NCBI RefSeq assembly: GCF_000006405.1 | Contig: NW_003211409.1 | Span: 482,867 to 546,866 of the forward strand | DNA: 64,000 nt | Source of the DNA: Perkinsus marinus ATCC 50983 | Lineage: Eukaryota > Perkinsozoa > Perkinsida > Perkinsidae | Direction: 5' to 3' | Shown here: positions 55,403 to 64,000 of the stretch, in pieces | How positions within the stretch are numbered: position 1 is the stretch's first letter | How the letters are laid out: every line of letters begins with the position of its first letter | Position numbers and translations under genes: made by a program | Notes under the pieces: generated by a model | Seen by the model: the letters and a program-made list of their open reading frames with translations, nothing else | Database searches by the model: none | Told to the model about the DNA's origin: nothing

Positions 55403-58400
55403 TCACAACCTCGACTGCTTATTCTTCTCCGTTTTAATAGCTCTCCTAGCTTTAGTCAGAATGTCCTCGGTATAACCATTAGGCGATTTGGTTCCTTCGA
55501 ATACCAAATCCATAGCTGCTTCAAAGGCAACGCCGCCACCTTTCATAGCGGTATACCTGCCAGTTCACCACTGAGACCGGCCAGCCCAGTGTTGGAATAT
55601 ATGCTTGCTTTCCTCAGCTGAGTTCACGAGTTTCCTCACTAATTATGAAACTTTACTTGCAAATTCGGGTAGAAGTATACAGAGACCTATGGGAATTTCC
55701 TGAGTTTTTCTCAGACTTTTCTCAAATGTCCCCTACACATGTAGTTGAACATGTGCATATTTTCCCACTGGACCGGCCAGCCAATGGCAGCTCAAAATGG
55801 TTACTGAGGATCGCCCTTATTCTGGTCGTCTACGACTGCACTCATCTTCATGAGAGACTCCTTTACCTGCGCTTTGCTGACTATGCCATGGAAAAGCCAG
55901 TTAGCTATGTGTTGGGATGATATCCTATACACAAATATCAGACCATTTCTCGGATGAAAACACAGTACCGAAGAGTAGCTCGGTCTTCCATAAGGCCGAC
56001 GTTGTTGATGTCGGGAACTTTGCTGCAGCCCACACCGAGGTCAACCCAACGAACCTGGCCATACCGATTCGGCACTGCTCCAACACTCGATAAGTCAACC
56101 CACCACATAACCCAGGATCCCCTGAGCGTTGTTGTCCAGTTCGCGCTGAATATCTCCTTTGGGCAACCTGACAGACCCGGAGTTATACGCAGAACACTCC
56201 CACAGGAGCACTCACGTGAACACAGTATCATCGAAAGGAGGTTGCAATAGCTGCTCGCGAAGCTTCAAGACTGCCGATGGATCAACAGAGATAGTCTTCT
56301 GGATCTGTACAATATCCCTTCACAACGAGAACCTGGAAAACCGCTGGCTCACCGCAGAGACGTCAACCATGTGATAATGCAGAGCATGGAGAGTAGCAGC
56401 GGTAGGTGAGGGAATCCAAGCGGTCGAGGCCCCTGATACAAATACTGCAATCTCGACGGGTACAGTAGCGACCTCACCAGACAGAGGGTGGCCAATCTTC
56501 TGATCAAGCATCGCCTTCATAGAGTCGGGCTCGGCCCACATGCCCTTACCTAAGCATGAATTCCAACAACATCAACAAGACCCATCTCCTCACCAATCTG
56601 AGCACGCATGCCCATGCCTGCCGACAGGCCCTCTATAACGTTGAGCTTCTCATACGCTTGAATCCACGCAGCTTTCTTGATCGCACCCTTCGGAGCAACT
56701 GGTAACTTGGAATGCATACAAGTATGGATTTCATCACCCGTACCTAAACCTAAGTAATACCCAATGCATACACGTGCTCAATACTACGGTCCAGAAAGCC
56801 CGTGTTAATGAAGACCACGCGTTCGCGAGCAACATGGATACACGATTGGAGATTGGCACTTGTCCTTCTCTCCTCGTCCATCACCTACCAACACCAGCCG
56901 CTCCTACTAAGAGGCAATGCATGCCAAACACCCACCCCAATCTTGATAGTCTTCGGCCCAAGGCCCAGCATCTCCTCAACACGATCGAATACCCGACAAG
57001 CATAAGCCACCTCTTCCGGACCATGCAGCTTGGGCTTCACAAGATAGATAGAGCCAGTACCTGCCTCTACAGCGATCCTTCCGACTCCTGGATGCTATCA
57101 AATTACAACTGTTGCGGCCGACCTGTCGAAGATCGAGCAGTCCAGCTGTGGCAGTGACCAGCGCATCCACCAAGCCCTCGAAGGCCTCATCACCGCGATA
57201 CCTTCGGAAAACCAACAGATCCCCCCCACAAGAATCACATCCGGACTTACAACACTGCGTCAGTTCTCATATGAATACCCACATTCCTCACCAAAGCCAC
57301 TACTCTACCTAACACAGAATCAATGCGACTCAAAGCCCCTCGAGAAATACCCCACCAGGGAGAGTAACGATCCCCTTTCCTCCAGCCATCCTAAAGGTAA
57401 GGTCCGAGTTGAGTCGGCGAGTTACCGACTTGCCGCCTTTCTTGAAACTCGTCTCCAGATCACCTATACACCAATCTATTCGCCAAGTACTCAGGATGTA
57501 ACATCCTACCACGCATAAGGCCGGCCCAGTTCGAGTAAACTCGGGACTTGTCCTCCGCATCAACGGCCGCTACCGAGTCCTCACAGTCCATGATAGCAGT
57601 GAGGGCCGACTCGAGGACCACATCGGACAAGCCCATACTATTCTGCTTGCCAACCTAGTGCATTGACGAACTTCCACATCTGGGATGCTAATTGACACTA
57701 TTACCTGTGATTCCTTGTGGATCTTGATGATTATATGAAGTCCATTATGAACAAATACAAGATCACCCTTGTTGGCATTACCCCTATACCCAACAAAAGC
57801 CGAAGGCGACTTCAGTCCTGCAGCAATACCAAGTACTTTACTTCCACTCTCCCCCACACTCACCAGTAGACTTCCCCGTTGTCGTGCTAGCCACAAGCTG
57901 ACTCCGATGATCGACCCAAATAGATGCTAACTCAGCCCACTGGGCATCAACCAGAGGTAGTACGCCATCCAGCTGCTTGAAGGCGAATCTGCATATGAGG
58001 AATTCAGAATTAGAATATACTCAAAACACAACTACTCAAGCACTGCGAGGCCTCGCGAAGGGTCGTAGCCTCCAGGACCGGGACGGCCAGGAATCACATC
58101 AAAGCCGTAAACAGCATCAAAGAGAGAACCCCACCTAAAACAACAGCACGTACACCAGCCATTGTATACCACCACCTCGACAAACCCACCTGGCATTAGC
58201 TGCATTGAGGGCGTATCTAGCATTGTCGACCGGAACGACGAGTTGTGGACCAGCCAACAGGGACATCTCCGGATCAACGTTGGTGACACAAATAGTGGTC
58301 TTGGTTGTGGGAGGCTCAACCAGATACCTTTAGAGGAAACTCTCGGAACACGTGTTGGTCCGTGCAAGAAAAGCTGACCCTATTCTCTTGAGAAAGCCCT

Positions 58401-59245
58401 CTTGGTCTTCCTTGCAACCACCTTCATACCACTCGTCTATCGCCGCTTGCAGCTCATCTCGATGAGCCAACAAAGCGGCATTTTCATCCGAGAACTCAGC
58501 CAATAGTTTCTCTAGATGCGACCAGAATTCAACCGCACTCACACCCGTACCTGAAGACCAAGGCTATCCAAAGCAACCAATACATCAGAATCCATAACGA
58601 ATAGAATCACCCCTATCCAGATCGTCGAATATTTACATTATGAAGGCACACTCACCCGGAAGGATATTCTTCTCAATAGCATCCTTCAAAACCTCATGGA
58701 CCTGGATGTCACCGAAAGCCACGTATTTACCAGTCTCGGTCAGCATACAAGATTAACGATACAATAACAACAGCACTAATCTGCTAACAACATGATAGTC
58801 CCTACCCCAACTCGAAACGCCCACACACTCGAAACGATGCCATGAGATCGCCATGCAGTACACCAACACTAGCATATGCATGCATGTTAACCGGGAGCGT
58901 TTTTGCACGCCCACACCTGCACTTGACCATCGCTGGAAACGCTCCACATGCACTGTCCCGCAGTATCCATATGAAGACAACTCTGCACTGCTGAAGAAGG
59001 TGAGCGAGAGCATCACCACACTAAGCGAAGGAATCCTCTTACCTCCCTCCGACCCTTCCGCCACCAAACGACGCCGCAACTGATGAACGACTAAGTGCTA
59101 CACCAATCCACAATGAGCTCACTTCTCGAAGAGTTCGACCACAGCTCCAACTGCATGCCATAGACCCCGCACTAACACTCACCAGGGGACCGTTGTCGAA
59201 AGGGCCGTAGTTCAAAGACAACACCTTGTTTGCTGTTGCCGCCAT
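55403..59245 (-). CDS. glcB: Malate synthase G with C-terminal SRL
   Basis: It condenses glyoxylate and acetyl-CoA to malate. The start at 59245 gives [19 protein letters not shown]. The next exons carry the G-type N-terminal domain ([29 protein letters not shown]), [19 protein letters not shown] (about 58080-58135), [10 protein letters not shown] and NGLHIIIKI. Later exons carry [14 protein letters not shown] (about 57000-57060) and DEERRTS with the conserved acid (about 56855-56875). Then come [14 protein letters not shown] (about 56375-56420) and [17 protein letters not shown] (about 55970-56020). The last exon reads [13 protein letters not shown] ... [15 protein letters not shown] and ends KQSRL, with TGA at 55403-55405. 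SRL fits the type 1 peroxisomal signal. At least ten short introns are present; one holds a TIR element. Isoform G is typical of bacteria and some protists. Confidence 0.93.
55586..55771. mobile_element. TIR element family A, copy 7, intact ends, in a malate synthase intron
   Basis: 186 bp from CCAGTGTTGGAATATATGC to GTGCATATTTTCCCACTGG, with inverted ends. It is flanked by a perfect 10-bp direct repeat, ACCGGCCAGC, at 55576-55585 and 55772-55781. Confidence 0.95.
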
Positions 59246-59453
59246 AGACGTTGTTCTAATGAGGTGGTCATCAGCACGCATGCACACAAGATACCACTTG
59301 AAGCACCTCACAGCTGGTATCTTACTTTATTTCATTTTCCTCGATGCTCATATGAACAACGGCGCCCTTCACATCATCACCTTCAAAGACTCTCAGCAGG
59401 CTAGATGCATCACCGGCCGCAAAAAGCGGACCGACAGGAGCTCTCGAGGATGA

Positions 59454-61018
59454 CTACTGAACAATCCACTCAATGACGAACTTGCCCACCCTCGTCGAAT
59501 AGGGGCCCACCTCGGTACTACTGCGCCACCGGCACGACGGTTTCAACAGACAAGTAACACGCGTGATACCCAAGAGCTCGTCATGAGGAGGTACACGAGC
59601 CACCACTTCCATGCTGTCCACACAAAGAATCTGCGCTCAACTCCAATACCCGACGGTGGGTATAAACTACTCTTACAATAATAGTAGATATCAAGTGCTC
59701 GGCGTCATCGATCTTACTATAGGCGGTCTCGTCGTGAGCCAAGTAAATGAAGTCTTCATCAGCTGTCACAGCTGATATCCTTGCTGGTGCTGAACATGAA
59801 AGATAACTCGTCTCGAATCATTGCATTGATCACCAGTATAATGACCATCCTGTGAGCAGTCTTCAAGCTTGTTCCACGTCTTCAACTCGTTGCCACAGAC
59901 ACCAACAATGCGATCCTCAGTCAGCACCTAGGGGCGCGATCTCGTCATAGGGGACGTTCTCTCGAGCACACCATAAGCCCCCCTGACTCCTCTGAGGAGG
60001 TTCCCGACAGTGACAACTGCTTGACAATAGTCGGCTCCTGCACATCGTAGTTAATGCGAGAAGAGCTACCAAGTCATACTGGTTGTGTGTAGTCTATTAT
60101 CCTTATTTCACTCGTAGACCGATCGGCATCTCCCACCTTAACCATACAGCACACGCGACTCCCATGAGGCTGGCCGAAAAAAGCAATGCTCTTCAGATGG
60201 GCTGACGAGGAGGAGTTCAGCCTGAGGAAAGTACGAAGTCAGATCCGCGATGTGAAACTGAGAATGAAAACTCGAAATGGCATACTATGTCATTTCGAGT
60301 TCTCGTGCTACGATGGTAGTTGTGCCAGTTCAGCCTCATAGGCACAGCTGTCATCATGGAAAAGATCATGAATGAAATGATCGCAGTAGTGATGACCTAC
60401 CCCACTGAGAGTTCCTGAACCATATCCACATCTAAGCAGGGCACAGAGGAACCACAAGGACTAGATTGGACAACTATACGATATCTATAGAGGAATCGTA
60501 TAGCAGGGAGAGTAATAGAAAGCGTCCTACATACGGACCATGGAACCAATCCCACATGCTAAAGTGCATATCATCTGAAATAGGTGGGCTATAATAGACG
60601 TATAATAAGTGACCGTATAACGGCTCACTGAAGACACTGTAGAGCTCTTACGTGCCCTCGATTGCTGGAAGTCGAAGGCGACTCTGATGAAGAGAAGTGG
60701 CCGAGTTAATAGTGATCAACATCCCCACAAGGATATATCTAATCTCGTCAGGTCAAGCTTGTAAGAGGCCACTACTTGCAGAGGCCAGCCAGCGACGGAG
60801 CCGACGAGCGAAGGGGCGTCGTCTTTGGACCGCCGGACACAGCAAGACAGTTGAGGAGGAGCGCGAGGTTCTGACAGGTTTGTCATCGCTACCACAGTAG
60901 CAAGGGAATTACCTGTGGAGTGGTATGACGAGGTGATACCCATCACGGTAAGCTGCCTGAGTCTGCTCCACAAGGGTTGGTGTCTAAGGCTCGGGCGAGC
61001 GCGACTCAATTTGCGCAT
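59454..61018 (-). CDS. Putative multi-exon gene, unrecognised
   Basis: Minus-strand frames bounded by GT...AG signals include MRKLSRARPSLRHQPLWSRL (61018), LSCCVRRSKDDAPSLVGSVA (about 60800-60860) and AHLKSIAFFGQPHGSRVCCM (about 60140-60200). Further frames are VLTEDRIVGVCGNELKTWN (about 59870-59930) and AVTADEDFIYLAHDE (about 59720-59770). The end is SMEVVARVPPHDELLGITRV ... FVIEWIVQ, with TAG at 59454-59456. Short beta-strand-like segments such as VLTEDRIVGVCGN suggest a propeller of WD type, but this is weak. Exon joins are incomplete. Confidence 0.4.
60271..60303. other. 11-bp perfect hairpin
   Basis: AACTCGAAATG and CATTTCGAGTT are separated by 11 bases. It lies in the unresolved gene region. 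Confidence 0.7.
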
Positions 61019-61765
61019 GCGTATTTTGTACTAAATCCAAAATTGACGTTCGAGTTGAACACAACCTATCCTCGTCTTCACATGAAGCTATTTTCAGTGC
61101 TCCACTTGCCTGCGAGTAGTAGACGCACGAAAGAGACGAGTTCACAATAAGAATGCCCACCCGAGAAGCATCTAGCCTCCTTTAGAATTGGCGAGTACAT
61201 AACTGTCGTCATCACTGGGGTTCCCAGAGTGCTTACAAGCAACATAGTGTACGGCTTTAATAACTGGCAGTGTCCATCTTGCCATTGATAGTGTTATTCT
61301 TGGATGTGATATTCACGCAACGTGTCAATGGTGAAGTGCATATTGGCATTCTTGAAGGTTCATTCTGAGGGTGTGTCAAACTTGAATATTCATTGCCAAC
61401 ATTGAAACGAACTTTGTCATTCATATGCGTTCACTTGTCAACCTTTCACGGGAAAAGGTGTAGGTGTCCGCCGCGTGCGCGATCAAGGCAAGCGCGGAAA
61501 ACACGACGTGCGCAAACATCATGACGCGCCGACCATTACGTGGCGTCATAGACTGCTCGACATTACAGCTGAGTACCGAGCCTCTTCCAAGATTCAGTGC
61601 GATGTTTACTCTACCTCTGCGACATCCGATTCACTGCATAGCCACATCGAGGCAAGCACAGTTGGTAACTCACCTGAGGTTAACCTCGGGGGGTTTGGAT
61701 TTCCCTTTCCACCTTGCCTGAGTATAAAGTCATCACTCACAGTTGTTTGACTACAGTCTCACAAC

Positions 61766-63645
61766 ATGAGCCGGCGCTCTGATGATCAACAGGCTTCAGA
61801 CCCTCGGGGCTTCAATCACGGTGAGCACCAGTCGTCTTCGTCTGCCGGTCGCACAATTCCCCGAGTCTTTCAAGGAACTCCAATAAACTTGAACGCATCA
61901 AAGATTACTATCTCGCGCTGACGGACTGCTCCCTAGGTCCTCAGCATTCTGAGACCCCCGAGGAGCGGAAGCAACGTTTGTTGTTGACCAGAAAAATGTA
62001 CTCCTAGCACTACGATCGTAAAAATCTTAAAGAATTATTTCCAGGCCCGATCAGCGTCCTTACGACTATTGTTCTAGTGAGGACAGTTTCTACTCGGAAT
62101 GTGAAGCTGCAGGTGACAGCTTATCGTAGTGGAGTTATCGTCCGGGAATTGTCGTTGATTGCCTCAGTGTCGTCATCAGGAGAGGAGGACTATGCTGCGG
62201 CCTCTAGTGCAGACAGCCCTCGGGGAATCAAACGAGTGAGAAATTTGCTTTCTTGTGAGAGGAGCGATCATTTTAGATCCGCCATAAGACGCCACCACGA
62301 GGCACCATACGCCCCCCTGAAAACAAGAAGCGGAAAATATCGTGTTCTACCACGTCGAGCGATAGTAGGTTCCGACTCGCATCATTCACCTTTTTACTTT
62401 CATTCGCAACTGATGACTAGTTTTAGTAGTTCGTGAGCACTCGGGAGCATATCCCAGACCGTATTGGTTGAGGCTTCGTGATGGAATCGCCTTGTCTTGG
62501 AGTGCACTCTTGATTCTTCAGACTGTCACACTGTCGCTGAAGCTCGCGAGGAAGGGCCTTCTCTAAGTGACCTCACTGAGGAGCTCTGCGGCCCTGCATA
62601 CAAGGACTATTGCAAATGTGATGATCCGCAGGATCCGGTCTCCTTGGTAAGCACTCGGGGGTTGGTATATTCGATTAGTCGTCTTCTCGATCGACGGAAG
62701 ATTTGAGCTGATCATGCTTTTGTCCCTCAGCAACGAATTTGGATAGAGCATGAGGACGGAACTCGGAGGGCCAGCGATGACATAGATTTCCTGTTCTCGT
62801 ATTGGGAGGATGACAAGTTCGTGCGGGGTGGGCTTCATCGTCATCACGGTTCATCAGTGATGGTGTGAAAACTACCTCAGGTTTCTCCATCACGACGCTG
62901 CAGTTCATGCTACGGCAACCTCGTCCGATTCTGCATCCAGTGAGTCGGCAGGTTATACAGGATGGTGTACTGGAGCGTGCCGAGAGGATGGTCAAGGTGA
63001 GGCAAACTCCATCAGTTGTCGAGACAGTGATCGGTGTTGGAGTAGGAATATATGTTCGCCTTCCATAGCTGAGCTCAGGAGGTTCCTCACTAATTATAGG
63101 AGTTCGGGCGGAATTTGGTGAAGCCAATAATAATTCACCGAAGTTTCCTCACAATTTTCATATTCTCGCCAACACATGGCCACTCCTGCAGTTACTCGAG
63201 GCTAGTGGTGCCATAGAACCTATCACGGTGAGGGACCTGGCGACTCTACCCCAGAAGGAGCTCACCAGGCGGGATATGCAGCACTTGAGCTTAGAGGTAG
63301 GCACTATGTGATGGCGGACATTGGGAAAATGGGCCTCAGGTGTGGCAGTTGCTTGGAAGGCAGTCAGTGTATGTGGAGGAGGATACGTTGGTCGACATGG
63401 ATCGAACGCAGATTTGTAAGGGACGATTTGGGACTATTCGAGTGAGCGCATCTTCAGTGATGTTAAATTCGGAACTGCGATCAATGTTCACTGAGAACTT
63501 CACTGAGGACCAGCGGCGGCAGTTTTTCCCGCCGGACGGTAGGCCGTTTATGAAGATCCATGAGGCGCTTATGGGAGGAGGCGAGGTGGGACTACTTGAG
63601 CCGCTGTTAGCAGAGGCATTGGTCAGGACATACCGACGAGCTTGA
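61766..63645 (+). CDS. Multi-exon protein of unknown function
   Basis: The start at 61766 (MSRRSDDQQASDPRGFNHG) is followed by a GTGAGC donor. A chain of exons with good splice sites follows: RPYDYCSSEDSFYSECEAA (about 62055-62110), DYAAASSADSPRGIKR, LCGPAYKDYCKCDDPQDPVS (about 62585-62645), IWIEHEDGTRRASDDIDFLF (about 62735-62795), ITTLQFMLRQPRPILHPVSR (about 62890-62950), IEPITVRDLATLPQKELTRR and VWQLLGRQSVYVEEDTLVD. It ends EALVRTYRRA with TGA at 63643-63645. The pattern DPVS ... L-x-F-x-L ... HPVSRQVI ... LERAERM vaguely resembles U-box-like or viral-host P-V/T-R modules, but I do not assign a function. An intron at about 62998-63203 holds a TIR element. Confidence 0.6.
63034..63180. mobile_element. 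TIR element family A, copy 8 (right end degraded)
   Basis: It starts GTGTTGGAGTAGGAATATATG, with the CAGCTGAGCTC and TTCCTCACTAATTAT blocks. It ends in TTTTCATATTCTCGCCAACACATGG, where the outer terminus is lost. It lies in an intron of the gene at 61.8-63.6 kb. Confidence 0.82.
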
Positions 63646-63809
63646 GGACGCTGAGTGCCGTGCAGGGGATCCTCAAGGACCTGCGGACTGTAGGAAATCG
63701 CATTATTACACCATTCCTCATCACGATTCATCGTTGAATGGGATCTATACTGTTTGAGAGGTGTTGGGATGAATCATTGTGGTAGATACTCACGAATGCT
63801 CCTGATAAT

Positions 63810-63877
63810 ATGAAGTTTATGGTTACATATGTCATAGTTGGGGCATTGGCTGTGGTCAGCGGTCCCATACGATCTAG
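63810..63877 (+). CDS. First exon of a signal-peptide protein (runs off the window)
   Basis: ATG at 63810 opens MKFMVTYVIVGALAVVSG, a typical signal peptide, then PIRS and a GTGAGG donor at 63878. The remainder would follow after an intron that reaches the window end. The function cannot be seen. Confidence 0.5.
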
Positions 63878-64000
63878 GTGAGGAATAGGGGGAAGTGTGA
63901 GACTATTGCATGTTCGTGAAGGGGAGTATAGGACCATATCATTATAGTATGGGTCACTGGGGCTAGCTGCAATAGTCCTATATTCTCTTGTTGTTCATAT

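Noticed and set aside
61464-61750. Two overlapping plus-strand ORFs
   Set aside because: Upstream of a clear start at 61766, with no splice support or recognisable sequence.

Overview
The window is nuclear DNA from an intron-rich eukaryotic microbe. Genes are dense, lie on both strands and are cut by very short GT-AG introns, mostly 42-60 nt and often open in frame. The protein set is eukaryotic: cytosolic-type IleRS, SEC24, ISWI, a three-finger CPSF30, an SAP30BP/HCNGP-like protein and a nucleolin-like protein. Alongside are a bacterial-type malate synthase G and a GH19 chitinase. This best fits an alveolate near Perkinsus or the dinoflagellates. That placement is inference from gene style and content, because no rRNA or organelle marker is present.

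Layout. 1-674: 3' part of a GH19 chitinase (+). 1687-7293: multi-exon secreted coiled-coil protein (-). About 7.6-9.3 kb: an unresolved multi-exon gene (-) with a (TAC)n microsatellite. 9524 to about 14.5 kb: isoleucyl-tRNA synthetase (-). 14.9-19.95 kb: a 113-bp tandem repeat leading into a large 126-bp satellite with a 100-N assembly gap. 23.3-24.8 kb: ABC1/ADCK kinase (+). 25.5-27.3 kb: nucleolin-like protein (-). 28.4-32.5 kb: two tandem paralogous zinc-finger genes (-). 35.0-39.0 kb: SEC24 (+), followed after 14 bp by a low-complexity P/Q/G-rich reading region (+). 40.5-46.7 kb: ISWI ATPase (+). 47.3-48.3 kb: intronless malate dehydrogenase (-). 49.2-51.4 kb: CPSF30 (-). 51.6-52.7 kb: SAP30BP/HCNGP-like (-). 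53.0-55.0 kb: two tandem TLC-domain membrane proteins (-). 55.4-59.2 kb: malate synthase G ending in SRL (-). 59.5-61.0 kb: an unresolved gene (-). 61.8-63.6 kb: an unrecognised multi-exon gene (+). 63.8 kb: first exon of a signal-peptide protein (+).

Functional themes. Malate synthase G with a peroxisomal-type tail lies 7 kb from a malate dehydrogenase, so two activities used around the glyoxylate cycle are present. CPSF30 and the SAP30BP-like gene, both pre-mRNA processing factors, are adjacent and co-oriented.

Mobile and repeat layer. A family of short TIR elements of 150-186 bp, with one perfect 10-bp target duplication (Mutator-like), has at least eight copies. Five of them sit inside introns of separate genes. 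A second, smaller TIR family has two copies, one of them in an ISWI intron. Short shared sequence blocks recur inside introns of unrelated genes; one pair forms a perfect 17-bp inverted repeat on either side of a single exon. Exon boundaries were read by eye from splice signals and reading frame. Starts of several genes remain unresolved.
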